In this document: one piece after another, positions 27,818 to 35,734 of the stretch
Position numbering within the stretch: position 1 is the stretch's first letter
Layout of the letters: every line of letters starts with the position of its first letter
DNA from: an uncultured Bacteroidales bacterium
Lineage (GTDB): Bacteria; Bacteroidota; Bacteroidia; Bacteroidales; JAUNSR01
Assembly (NCBI GenBank): GCA_947074145.1
Contig: CAMTOJ010000029.1
Coordinates: 1-40,204 of the forward strand
Length of the DNA stretch: 40,204 bases
Direction: 5' to 3'
Translations under genes and position numbers: made by a program
Notes under the pieces: model-generated
Databases searched by the model: none
Told to the model about the DNA's origin: nothing
The model's input: only the letters and a program-made list of their open reading frames with translations

Positions 27818-30417
27818 AAGGTAAATTATCCAATGGTTGGATACATACTATGTTTGAAGACAGGAATAAAAATATATGGATTGGAACATCTCTTGGAATA
27901 ACTAAATATGACTCCTCTTTAAATGAATTTATTGTTATTAAAGATTCAACATATAACATTCATGATCAATTCATTATATCTCTAATAGAGGATGATGACA
28001 ATAATATTTGGATAGGGACAAATAACGGAATTTATGAATATCGTACACGAGAGAAAAAAATTTATCGACATTTCATTCAGGATGGACAAATGAATTCTAT
28101 AAAAAGTCTTGTATTTGATCAATTAGGGTGCTTATGGGTCTCTACTAATAAGGGCTTATGTCGTTATAATTTAAATCAAAAAAGAGATGATTGCTTTTAT
28201 AAAGAAGATGGAATTCAAAGTAATGAATTTAGTAGAAATGCTATATTTAAAGATTCTATCAATCAGAAAATTATTTTAGGAGGAATGGGTGGTATAACAA
28301 TTTTAAATCCACTTAATTTTATTGATAAAAGTATAGATCTTGATGTATATCTAACGAACTTCTATGTAAATAATAAGCCAATAGATACCGAATCTCTTTC
28401 TGGAAAAAATAAAATCATAAAAGAACCAATATTAGAAGCTAAAGAATTTAATCTGGATTATTCTGACAATTCATTTTGTATTGAATTTTCATGTTTTAAA
28501 TATGCTGGTCATGGTCAGATATATTATAAATATATTTTAGAAGGTATAGATAATGAATGGAACATATTATCAGCTTCAGACAACAAAAAAATAGAATATC
28601 ATAAAATACCACCTGGTAATTATCTTTTAAAGATGACAGCTGCAAGTGGATTATCGAGATCAACTGAGAAAATTATAAAAATAAATATTCTTCCACCATG
28701 GTATAAAAGTAATATGGCTCTACTTATATACACAATATTTACGATTATTATTTTATGTTTTATATATTCTTATATAACCCTGCGGTATAAAAGAAGTAAA
28801 GAGATTCTTGTTGCAAATCATTTACAAGAAATCAAAGAAGCGAAAATACAATATTTTACAAATATTTCTCATGATATAAGAACTCCCATTTCCCTTATAA
28901 TATCTCCACTTGAAAATTTGATTAAGAAAACAAATGATAAAGTTTTTTATGTTATGTGGAGAAATGCTCAACAAATATTATCTCTGGCAGATCAAATGAT
29001 TGATATGCAAAAAATCGATAAAGGAGCATTAAAACTCCTCTTTTCTCATACGGATATAATCATGTATTTAGAGGATATTATATTTTCATTTACTGATCAG
29101 GCTCAGATACGAAATATAAAACTTCATTTTGAAAAACCGGATGATTTTATATTCGGTTGGATTGATATTAACCAATTTGATAAAATCATATATAATCTTA
29201 TAGCAAATGCTTTTAATTTCACTCCGGATGGAGAAACTATTATAATTAAAATTGACAAATTACAAACTGGTGAAAATGAAGAAATAATAAGAATATGCAT
29301 AGAGGATAATGGGCCCGGAATAAATGAGGATAATCTTAAAAAAGTTTTTAATTTATTTTATCAGGATAAGATATCTACTAATAATAATAGAAGTTCTGGT
29401 ATAGGTCTATATCTATCCAAACTCTTTGTTGATCTTCATCATGGATCTATTTGGGTTGAAAATAAAGAAAAGGGAGGTTGTTGCTTCTTTATTGAAATAC
29501 CTTCAGGACGAAATCATATTTCAGATTATGAGATTGTAAATAAAAAATATGAATCATTTAATTTACAGCAATATTCTGATACAACTGAAAATAATAATGA
29601 AACATCTCAGAATAATGAAAAGAAAAAAGACAAAAAAAGTATTCTGATAGTAGATGATCAGTTAGAGATGCGCCAATACATAAAGGATATTCTTATAGAG
29701 AATTATTATATTATAGAAAGTGAAGATGGAGACAAAGCATTTAAGATAATTCAAGACATTCATCCAGACCTTATTATTAGTGATGTAATGATGCCGGGAC
29801 TTAATGGGATAGAACTTTGCCGAGAAATAAAGCAAAATAATCAATTGTTTGATATTCCGGTAATTCTTCTGACTGCGAAGAATTCTGCTGAAGATCAGGT
29901 TATGGGGTATGAATTTGGTGCGGATGCATATCTTTCTAAACCATTTAATATCGATGTACTAAAAAGTATTGTTCGTAATCAACTACATCAAGCGGAAAAG
30001 AATAGAATATATCTAACAAATATTATGTATGAAAAAGAATATCTACATAAACCACAACTATCAAATTATGATGATGAATTAATAAAAAAGATTTTAAATC
30101 TAATTGATGCGAATTTATCTGATTCTTCTTTTGATATTCAAAAGTTATGTAAGGAAATAGGTATAAGCAGAGTTCATCTTTATAGAAAGATGAAAGAGAT
30201 AACTAATCAAACTCCTCATGAATTTGTACGTAATATAAGGTTGAAAATTGCAGGAGAATTGCTTAAGGAAAACAAACAGGGAATTTCATATATTGCATAT
30301 GCTGTAGGTTTTTCAAATATTTCTCATTTTTCAAAGTCATTCAAAGCTCATTACGGCATATCCCCAAAAGCTTATTCTGAAAAGAATAAACAAGATAATC
30401 TTATAGAAATTGAATAA
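27796..30417 (+). CDS. HTCS-2, C-terminal part (sensor end, kinase, receiver, AraC domain)
   Basis: This is an 873-codon frame continuing HTCS-2. It encodes the last propeller blades (NIWIGTSLGITKYD, NIWIGTNNGIYEY), a Y_Y_Y domain, and a membrane helix (MALLIYTIFTIIILCFIYSY). The kinase domain follows with ISHDIRTP (His832 in joined numbering), NLIANAFNFTPDG, DNGPGI and SSGIGLYLS. The receiver has LIVDDQ and ISDVMMPG (phosphoacceptor Asp1136) and ends with LSKPFN. The AraC helix-turn-helix comprises IGISRVHLYRKMKEI and AYAVGFSNISHFSKSFK. All catalytic residues are intact, so decay is limited to the single shift. The ATG at 27796 overlaps the first frame by 22 bases, but starting there would lack a signal peptide. 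It is divergent from susC, its likely target. Confidence 0.88.
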   Translation: MYSKKSIKGKLSNGWIHTMFEDRNKNIWIGTSLGITKYDSSLNEFIVIKDSTYNIHDQFIISLIEDDDNNIWIGTNNGIYEYRTREKKIYRHFIQDGQMNSIKSLVFDQLGCLWVSTNKGLCRYNLNQKRDDCFYKEDGIQSNEFSRNAIFKDSINQKIILGGMGGITILNPLNFIDKSIDLDVYLTNFYVNNKPIDTESLSGKNKIIKEPILEAKEFNLDYSDNSFCIEFSCFKYAGHGQIYYKYILEGIDNEWNILSASDNKKIEYHKIPPGNYLLKMTAASGLSRSTEKIIKINILPPWYKSNMALLIYTIFTIIILCFIYSYITLRYKRSKEILVANHLQEIKEAKIQYFTNISHDIRTPISLIISPLENLIKKTNDKVFYVMWRNAQQILSLADQMIDMQKIDKGALKLLFSHTDIIMYLEDIIFSFTDQAQIRNIKLHFEKPDDFIFGWIDINQFDKIIYNLIANAFNFTPDGETIIIKIDKLQTGENEEIIRICIEDNGPGINEDNLKKVFNLFYQDKISTNNNRSSGIGLYLSKLFVDLHHGSIWVENKEKGGCCFFIEIPSGRNHISDYEIVNKKYESFNLQQYSDTTENNNETSQNNEKKKDKKSILIVDDQLEMRQYIKDILIENYYIIESEDGDKAFKIIQDIHPDLIISDVMMPGLNGIELCREIKQNNQLFDIPVILLTAKNSAEDQVMGYEFGADAYLSKPFNIDVLKSIVRNQLHQAEKNRIYLTNIMYEKEYLHKPQLSNYDDELIKKILNLIDANLSDSSFDIQKLCKEIGISRVHLYRKMKEITNQTPHEFVRNIRLKIAGELLKENKQGISYIAYAVGFSNISHFSKSFKAHYGISPKAYSEKNKQDNLIEIE
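27805..27811 (+). other. A AAA AAT slippery heptamer at the HTCS-2 frame break
   Basis: In the first frame the codons read GTA AAA AAT CAA TAA, so bases 27805-27811 form an X XXY YYZ heptamer. A -1 slip here passes into TCA ATA AAA GGT, the second frame. A 1-base loss from an A7 run would look the same. Only a weak hairpin (CCAA-TGG-TTGG) lies downstream. Confidence 0.6.
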
Positions 30418-30479
30418 TGTCTAAACTATATAGATTAATTTATGTAGCTCTCTAATTGATATCTAAATAATGGATGTAA

Positions 30480-30516
30480 TCTCCTGTTTTATATTTATAA
30501 GATATGAAACAGGAGA
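30480..30516. terminator. Bidirectional terminator between HTCS-2 and the OxyR gene
   Basis: TCTCCTGTTT (30480-30489) and AAACAGGAGA (30507-30516) form a 10-bp stem between two converging genes, with a T or A run on each side. Confidence 0.7.
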
Positions 30517-30521
30517 AAAAA

Positions 30522-31451
30522 TCATCTTAATTTTATCCACTTCTTTTTAATCCTCTCATCTATCATATAAGAAGGTATCACAGACTTAAATGTATCAACT
30601 ACCGCATTTACAACTCTTTCTCTGATAAAATCTTCCTTGATTATTAAAGAGACAACTCGCTGTGCCGGCGACTCCATATTTAAATACGCTATATTATTCT
30701 TCTGTTTTTCGGAAAGAAAATTAAGATGCAGTTCTGGTATTATGGTAAAACCACCATTTCGATCCACTATTCTTATTAGTGTCTCTATACTACCCGCCTC
30801 ATATATACTATTACCCGCCTCCATATTCTTACAAAAGTTCTGAAGGGAATTAGGCACACAATGCCCCTCTTTAAGTATCCACATATTCTCTACAGGCAGA
30901 TTTCCACTTTCAATAATTTCACGAGCCTTCTTACATTCACTTGAAAAATAGGCAACAAACTTTTCCAGATAAACAGGAATATCCCATAGCCCTATCATAT
31001 CGCTTGGTGCAGTTGTAATAGCAATATCAATGTTACCATGTCTTAGTTCTTTTAACAGTGAATTACTCTCCTTTTCAAATATAAAGAGGTTTACATTAGG
31101 AAAAGAACTCTTGAAATAAAATATAAAATCAGGTACAATGTATGGAGCAATAGTTGGCAATATTCCTATACGAAGAGTCCCACTCATACTATCACTCTCA
31201 TCAGCCACAATCTCCTTCAACCTCAAAGACTCATTAATAGTAACTTCAGCCTGTTTAATTATCTTCTCGCCTATTATAGTTGGTGAAATACTCTTTCTAT
31301 CCCTATTAAATATTTTTACATCCAATTCATCCTCAAGCTTCTGTATCATAGCACTAAGAGTTGGCTGTGTAATCCCACACGCTTCGGCAGCCAATACAAA
31401 ATGACGATATTTATTCAGAGCAACGATATACTCCATTTGTTGTAGTGTCAT
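30522..31451 (-). CDS. oxyR: OxyR-type LysR family redox regulator
   Basis: This 309-residue LysR-type regulator has an N-terminal winged helix (AAEACGITQPTLSAMIQKLEDELDVKIFNR, residues 21-50) and a substrate-binding-like effector domain from about residue 92. It carries the OxyR redox pair: LKEGHC (Cys198) and NFC (Cys207), nine residues apart as in Escherichia coli OxyR Cys199/Cys208. Hydrogen peroxide forms a disulfide between these residues in the family and switches on catalase, peroxiredoxin and Dps genes. Its start is 137 bases from a divergent ferredoxin gene. A perfect TATCTTTG -7 box (31481-31474) lies within an inverted repeat upstream, which suggests autoregulation. OxyR identity is well supported by the cysteine pair. 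Confidence 0.9.
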   Translation of the reverse strand: MTLQQMEYIVALNKYRHFVLAAEACGITQPTLSAMIQKLEDELDVKIFNRDRKSISPTIIGEKIIKQAEVTINESLRLKEIVADESDSMSGTLRIGILPTIAPYIVPDFIFYFKSSFPNVNLFIFEKESNSLLKELRHGNIDIAITTAPSDMIGLWDIPVYLEKFVAYFSSECKKAREIIESGNLPVENMWILKEGHCVPNSLQNFCKNMEAGNSIYEAGSIETLIRIVDRNGGFTIIPELHLNFLSEKQKNNIAYLNMESPAQRVVSLIIKEDFIRERVVNAVVDTFKSVIPSYMIDERIKKKWIKLR

Positions 31452-31467
31452 ATTTCAATAGATTTTA

Positions 31468-31483
31468 TCTATCCAAAGATAGA
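31468..31483. promoter_or_regulatory. oxyR -7 box inside an inverted repeat
   Basis: TCTATC-CAAA-GATAGA is a 6-bp inverted repeat with a 4-base gap. It overlaps CAAAGATA (31474-31481), which reads TATCTTTG on the minus strand and matches the TAnnTTTG -7 consensus for oxyR. CTAT and ATAG half-sites six bases apart resemble OxyR contacts. No clear -33 box was found. Confidence 0.45.
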
Positions 31484-31491
31484 GAAAAGCT

Positions 31492-31523
31492 GTTGTAGAC
31501 CGATTTAAATGGATATAATTTTG
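31492..31523 (+). promoter_or_regulatory. Promoter of the ferredoxin operon
   Basis: GTTG (31492-31495), a 20-base spacer and TAATTTTG (31516-31523) match the Bacteroidota -33/-7 consensus. The ferredoxin ATG is 65 bases downstream. It lies next to the oxyR control site, so one bound OxyR could affect both directions. Confidence 0.55.
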
Positions 31524-31588
31524 AGCCATCAACCATAAGAAGATAATTAAAATCCAATTGAATAAACAATTATTTAAGCCCATAAATT

Positions 31589-31765
31589 ATGAACATAAAC
31601 CCAAAGATATGCCCCCAAAATCATATCTGTCCATTAATAAAGATTTGTCCTGTTGATGCTATACAGCAAGACAATACAGGATTACCAATTATTGATGAAG
31701 AAAAGTGTATAAAATGTGGAAAGTGTGCCAAACAATGTCCAAAGCATGCTGTCGAGAAAATATAA
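31589..31765 (+). CDS. Small 4Fe-4S ferredoxin-like protein (58 aa)
   Basis: Reading from ATG 31589 gives a 58-residue protein: it starts MNINPKICPQNHICP and ends in AKQCPKHAVEKI. The C-terminal half has a standard 4Fe-4S motif, CIKCGKCAKQCP. The N-terminal half has three cysteines (Cys8, Cys14, Cys20) spaced C-x5-C-x5-CP, which is not the standard CxxCxxCxxxCP but ends with the ferredoxin-like ICPVDAI. It may hold one classical and one atypical cluster. The polyferredoxin start follows 5 bases after its stop, so the two are co-translated and probably exchange electrons. It is divergent from oxyR. The function is unknown beyond electron transfer. Confidence 0.8.
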   Translation: MNINPKICPQNHICPLIKICPVDAIQQDNTGLPIIDEEKCIKCGKCAKQCPKHAVEKI

Positions 31766-31770
31766 TAAAA

Positions 31771-32406
31771 ATGCTATATTTAATTTTACTAATATATATT
31801 GTTGCAGCTATTTTTTACCCTATTTTAGGCATTATAGCTATAGTCTGTATGATAGCCCCTATCGCAATGTCACTATTTAAAGGCAGATATTGGTGCGGAC
31901 ACTATTGCCCAAGGGGCAGCTATTATGATAAATTAATAAGCAAAATAAGTCGCAACAAAGAGATCCCCCATTTCATAAGAAACCGATACTTCAGAGCATT
32001 TGCGCTATTTTTCATTTTTGCAATGTTCGGAATACAGATCTATTTTGCATGGAATGACTGGAGTGCAATAGGACGTGTTTTCTGGAATATAATTGTCATA
32101 ACAACTGTAGTAGGTACGATATTGGGAATTATTTATTCACCAAGAGCATGGTGTACATTCTGTCCTATGGGTACTCTGTCATCTATGGTTACTCCCCGAA
32201 AACATAAAACATCTTTCAAAAATATTCATGTAGCAGAAAACTGTGTCTCATGCAAACTTTGTACAAAGGCATGCCCCATGCAATTAAACCCTTATAAATC
32301 AAAAGGTACACAAAACGGTATGCTTGATTCAGACTGCATCAAATGTGGAAAATGCATCCCGAAATGCCCTAAAGGATCATTGACAATGGAAAAAATAAAT
32401 GTCTGA
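31771..32406 (+). CDS. Membrane-bound 4Fe-4S polyferredoxin (NapH/CcoG-like)
   Basis: This is a 211-residue protein from the ATG at 31771. A longer frame from GTG 31705 would overlap the ferredoxin gene and lacks support. It has two N-terminal membrane helices (about 1-35), then WCGHYCPRGSYYDKL, two further helices (about 70-122), and WCTFCPMGTLSSM. The C-terminal domain has two 4Fe-4S motifs: CVSCKLCTKACPMQLNPY and CIKCGKCIPKCP. This layout matches the NapH/YccM/CcoG group of membrane iron-sulfur proteins that pass electrons from the quinone pool or ferredoxins. It is paired with the small ferredoxin and divergent from oxyR, which suggests a role in redox stress or electron supply. The partner enzyme is not in the window. 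Confidence 0.85.
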   Translation: MLYLILLIYIVAAIFYPILGIIAIVCMIAPIAMSLFKGRYWCGHYCPRGSYYDKLISKISRNKEIPHFIRNRYFRAFALFFIFAMFGIQIYFAWNDWSAIGRVFWNIIVITTVVGTILGIIYSPRAWCTFCPMGTLSSMVTPRKHKTSFKNIHVAENCVSCKLCTKACPMQLNPYKSKGTQNGMLDSDCIKCGKCIPKCPKGSLTMEKINV

Positions 32407-32450
32407 TTATATCAGAATAATATTGGGAGTGAGAAAATTAATCTGTTATA

Positions 32451-33140
32451 CTATCTCATTGCCTCATCAATCAGCATACTATATTTCACATTCATCTCTC
32501 CTGTGATATTCTCAGTCAGCATATTAAATTCAGCCGGAGCAATAGTTGATTCAATTACTCCATCTTTCAAGACAGATATCGAATCACAAATTGTAGTTAA
32601 TGATTCAATAATATGAGATGTGATAATAATCGTCTTTTTTTGTTCGATCAGTTTTTTGCAAATAATCTGCAAAGCCATAACCGACTCAATATCTAACCCA
32701 TTGAAAGGTTCATCCAAAATTATAATTTGTTTATCCATTGATAAAATACCCAAAAGAGCCAGCTTCTTTTTCATTCCTGTAGAATAGGTTTCTATAAATT
32801 TATCTAAAGGAAGATTAAAGATAGAGCTCCATAATTCAATATTAAACGAACGGTTTTTCCTATGAAATAATTTCAAATAATCACGACCTGTTATATTCGA
32901 ATAGAAAAAATTAGAAGCTTCCAGATAAGCAATATCTGAACGTTCTAATCTTTTATTATTTAGAATAAAGCAACTTCGAGGCACTTCAATAAGTCCGTAA
33001 ATAGCATTCAATAATGTAGTCTTTCCGGCTCCGTTATAACCAATAATACCACTGATTGAAAACAGATCTAATTTCAAAGACAAGTCATTAAGTACTACTT
33101 TTTTATTATATTTTACCGTTAGATTATTTATTATAAACAT
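32451..33140 (-). CDS. ABC transporter ATP-binding protein
   Basis: This 229-residue protein uses the first ATG (33140), which begins MFIINNLTVKYN. A longer frame from GTG 33170 is less likely. It has Walker A GYNGAGKTT (34-42), a signature-like YSTGMKKKL (119-127), Walker B IIILDEP with catalytic Glu144, and the switch His in ITSHIIES. The signature STGMKKK is of the kind found in exporters of the CcmA/NatA type. It overlaps the stop of the upstream membrane protein gene by 17 bases, so the two are translationally coupled and form one transporter. It converges on the polyferredoxin gene with 44 bases between. The substrate is unknown. Confidence 0.9.
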   Translation of the reverse strand: MFIINNLTVKYNKKVVLNDLSLKLDLFSISGIIGYNGAGKTTLLNAIYGLIEVPRSCFILNNKRLERSDIAYLEASNFFYSNITGRDYLKLFHRKNRSFNIELWSSIFNLPLDKFIETYSTGMKKKLALLGILSMDKQIIILDEPFNGLDIESVMALQIICKKLIEQKKTIIITSHIIESLTTICDSISVLKDGVIESTIAPAEFNMLTENITGEMNVKYSMLIDEAMR

Positions 33141-34065
33141 GCAGATATTTTTTAAGATTTTCCTTAGCACTACTATTATATAACAATGCTAAAACAATTG
33201 TAATAGGCAGAAATATAGGAATAATTGTCCCCATTAACCCGAAACCTAAAATTACAGAGGATGAAGTAGCTCTATTATTGGGTTTATACGACATATACTT
33301 TGCTCCAACAAGCATAACTATAGAAATATATGCCACAATAGGTGCTATCAAAACAAGATACCAGGTATCCCTATTAAATATAGGATATAGAATAAGTGTA
33401 GGTAATCCTAATTTTACAAATAAAAGGAACCCCTCATTTATCTTATTATTTATAAACCTGTTAGAGTTTACCTCCTCAAGTAGGATAATATTTAAAGGCT
33501 CATATTCAGTATATGAGTAACTCATTATAATAACTATTGATAATAATATAAAAATAGAGATCACTCTAATAAAACAAAGTGTTACCGAAACTATTGAGAG
33601 CAATAATATTAGCCAATAATACTTTCTTAAAAAGGAAACCAATTCGGGCGACTTTACACCAAATAAATATATATGTCTTTGTAAGAAAATTGACGGAGAG
33701 AATCTTGGAATAAAAGCAATAACTATCGGTGAGATACTATATATTAATAAGATCTGATATTTATTGAATATTAATGAGAAAATGATAAAAGGCAAACAAA
33801 TTAACATATACTCAGCAATAAATAACTTTTGAGGAGATTTCATCATCAACCGGCAAAACGCAATATCCCTTCTTTGCGAGTGAATCATATAAATTATATA
33901 TATGATTATGCCCGAAATTATATATGTATTAGGATACTTATCAAATTGATTATAAACAAAGGCTAAACCCGACATAATAAGAATACCAACTATTGAATAT
34001 TCAATCGGAGAATTAATAAGATCTCTGTAAAATCTTCTGAATTTTAATTCTATTATTGATAACAT
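33124..34065 (-). CDS. Multi-pass membrane protein, likely ABC permease subunit
   Basis: This 313-residue protein has about nine hydrophobic segments, for example GILIMSGLAFVY near the N terminus and SVILGFGLMGTIIPIFLPIT near the C terminus. It has no signal peptide and no recognisable domain motif. Its last 17 bases overlap the ABC ATPase start, so it is almost surely that protein's membrane partner. The architecture resembles permeases of ABC-2-like exporters found in Bacteroidota. The region between helices three and four has the basic stretch FCRLMMKSPQKLF. It is the first gene of the unit. No promoter box could be assigned in the 200 bases upstream. The function is inferred from context only. 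Confidence 0.75.
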   Translation of the reverse strand: MLSIIELKFRRFYRDLINSPIEYSIVGILIMSGLAFVYNQFDKYPNTYIISGIIIYIIYMIHSQRRDIAFCRLMMKSPQKLFIAEYMLICLPFIIFSLIFNKYQILLIYSISPIVIAFIPRFSPSIFLQRHIYLFGVKSPELVSFLRKYYWLILLLSIVSVTLCFIRVISIFILLSIVIIMSYSYTEYEPLNIILLEEVNSNRFINNKINEGFLLFVKLGLPTLILYPIFNRDTWYLVLIAPIVAYISIVMLVGAKYMSYKPNNRATSSSVILGFGLMGTIIPIFLPITIVLALLYNSSAKENLKKYLHVYNK

Positions 34066-34265
34066 ACCTGCTTGAATGATTGCTTTAATACTACAAACGT
34101 TAAAATAATAGATTTATTACCAATCATACCACTAAAAAAAAGATAATCAAAACAAAATATCACATCGTACATTAAAATAAGATATCACTTCATACATATT
34201 TATCAATGATAAATTGAACATTTAAAGATTATCAAAGTTAGAGTTATAACCTTTACACCGCAATT

Positions 34266-34553
34266 ATGAGCATGTTAGATATTAAAACCTTTACAGTCAC
34301 TCCGATTAAAAAACTAAAGAAGCTCAATCTTGAAGATGCCATCGAACTATTGACATATAAAAGAGACAGAAAAATTGTAATAAAAAAAAAGAGTTCGAAT
34401 ACTTATAATGTAGCAGAAGATGGATTTGAAATTAGAGAATTCTTTGATGTTGAAGAAAATAAACTTGTGAAACTCCTTAAAGATCTTCAAAAAATAGAAT
34501 TTCCGAGAAGCCATAAATATTTCATGGAAATAATCAATGATACTAAGAAGTAA
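34266..34553 (+). CDS. Hypothetical protein, candidate antitoxin of a two-gene module
   Basis: This 95-residue protein starts MSMLDIKTFTVTPIKKLKKL and is rich in lysine and glutamate. I do not recognise its family. It has predicted alpha/beta content, no membrane segment, no signal and no cysteine. It is followed after 34 bases by a small basic protein with RelE-like features. That order and size fit an antitoxin-toxin pair, though no helix-turn-helix or ribbon-helix-helix motif stands out. A second in-frame ATG (34272) could be the true start. A run of lysine codons (AAAAAAAAG around 34382) lies mid-gene. Confidence 0.65.
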   Translation: MSMLDIKTFTVTPIKKLKKLNLEDAIELLTYKRDRKIVIKKKSSNTYNVAEDGFEIREFFDVEENKLVKLLKDLQKIEFPRSHKYFMEIINDTKK

Positions 34554-34587
34554 TTATCAACTCCGATATCAACTAAAATGATTAATT

Positions 34588-34911
34588 ATGGAATTTAAAA
34601 TAACCATTGAAGAAAATAGATATATAGAGAAATTTTTCAAGCAATTTGCTCAGTATGAAGAAGAAATAAGAGATAATATTTATAATAAACTACCGGATAT
34701 TATAAATAACCGACCTTATAAGATTAAACCTGCTTATCATTTAAAAAGAGAAAACCATACAATTTTCGAATATAAGATTATTGTAAAAAATGCAAACTTC
34801 AGAGCAGCTTATACTCAAATTGACAACTATATAAATCTGTTTTTTATCACAGACACTACAATTAAAAGAGAGTTTGTATCTCTTTTAGAGAGAACTAATC
34901 TTGTTGATTAA
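34588..34911 (+). CDS. Hypothetical protein with RelE/HigB-like features
   Basis: This 107-residue protein starts MEFKITIEENRYIEKFFKQF. The second half, EYKIIVKNANFRAAYTQID followed by INLFFITDTTIKREF, has the strand order and basic residues of RelE/HigB-type endoribonuclease toxins: a beta strand with E-x-K-I, an arginine strand, a hydrophobic strand, then a TIK turn. The likely catalytic basic residues would be Lys, Arg and His in this part, but I cannot map them. It lies 34 bases after the 95-residue gene. The gene order, with the partner first, is the common one for RelBE-type pairs. The assignment is tentative. Confidence 0.65.
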   Translation: MEFKITIEENRYIEKFFKQFAQYEEEIRDNIYNKLPDIINNRPYKIKPAYHLKRENHTIFEYKIIVKNANFRAAYTQIDNYINLFFITDTTIKREFVSLLERTNLVD

Positions 34912-34980
34912 ACCGATTAAATTAAATGAAGAAAAACTTATATAAGGATTAAAAGAGCATCAAACACTCCTCTATAATAA

Positions 34981-35022
34981 AAAAATAGCTTGTAGAATAT
35001 AAAATTCATACAAGCTATTTTT
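34981..35022. terminator. Bidirectional terminator overlapping the NimA-like stop
   Basis: AAAAATAGCTTGTA (34981-34994) pairs with TACAAGCTATTTTT (35009-35022), a perfect 14-bp stem with a 14-base loop. It serves two converging genes and touches the last base of the stop codon of the minus-strand gene. Confidence 0.8.
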
Positions 35023-35492
35023 CATTTAAAAAACTTCCCTGTTATCTCTACAGGATCTATTTCAATAATACCTGTTGCCTTCATCATCTCTTCCGGAAAA
35101 CTAATATGCGAAAGTTGTGGAGCAAATTTTTCAACAATAAGCTTTAAGACTGTTTCCTTCTTAGCACTATCGTCAATCATCTTGGCAATACCTAAAATTA
35201 TCACGCTCCGAAACTCAGTATTTACATCACATGGACTAACCTCATCAGGAATAATAGAGATCATTTCATACACCTCAAATCCCACCTTATCGTTGCGAAT
35301 AAGATTTGAAATCTTCTGCCCCTGTATTAATCCATGAATATATATCTTTTCCTCATAAACAATATAATGAACCGGCACAACATACGGAAACCCATTTTCA
35401 TTATATGTAGCCAGACTTCCAACCTGACCTTTATTTAACACGTCGTCAATTTCTGCCTTTGACAACTGATGTTGTTTCATTCTACCTTGCAT
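35022..35492 (-). CDS. Pyridoxamine 5'-phosphate oxidase family flavoprotein (NimA-like)
   Basis: This 156-residue protein has a split-barrel flavin-binding fold. It shows VGSLATYNENGFPYVVPVHYIVYEEKIYIHG (strand pattern and FMN site), GQKISNLIRNDKVGFEV, and TEFRSVIILGIAKMIDD, all typical of the NimA/PdxH-like family. Members include 5-nitroimidazole reductases, but most chromosomal copies have unknown physiological substrates. A candidate promoter lies upstream: TTATTTTG (35535-35528) and TTTG (35560-35557), 21 bases apart, about 36 bases from the ATG. It is a single gene with a shared terminator. No link with resistance is claimed from sequence alone. Confidence 0.87.
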   Translation of the reverse strand: MQGRMKQHQLSKAEIDDVLNKGQVGSLATYNENGFPYVVPVHYIVYEEKIYIHGLIQGQKISNLIRNDKVGFEVYEMISIIPDEVSPCDVNTEFRSVIILGIAKMIDDSAKKETVLKLIVEKFAPQLSHISFPEEMMKATGIIEIDPVEITGKFFK

Positions 35493-35527
35493 AATGTTTT
35501 ATTTTATAGTTGATTATTGTAAATATA

Positions 35528-35560
35528 CAAAATAATGCCACATAAACCACCATTAACAAA
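35528..35560 (-). promoter_or_regulatory. Candidate promoter of the NimA-like gene
   Basis: On the minus strand, TTTG (35560-35557), a 21-base spacer and TTATTTTG (35535-35528; one mismatch to TAnnTTTG) precede the gene. Confidence 0.4.
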
Positions 35561-35734
35561 ACATTATGAAAGCACAATGTTATTTATTGTATCATTTTGA
35601 CATCATGATTCTCCTTTTTAACTTGTATTTCTTCACATTAAATTCTTTTTTCTTTCAGTCCATCTGTAAGTCTTATTTGACACACCTTAAATTATGACAT
35701 ATTTCTTGTTCGATGAAGAAAAAATCTGATATTA

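Noticed and set aside
27812..27845. Stimulatory RNA structure for programmed frameshifting after the slippery site
   Set aside because: Only a 4-bp CCAA/TTGG hairpin is visible, too weak to support programmed shifting by itself.
31705..31770. Longer start (GTG) for the polyferredoxin
   Set aside because: It overlaps the small ferredoxin in another frame, whereas the ATG at 31771 lies 5 bases after the ferredoxin stop and begins the first membrane helix.
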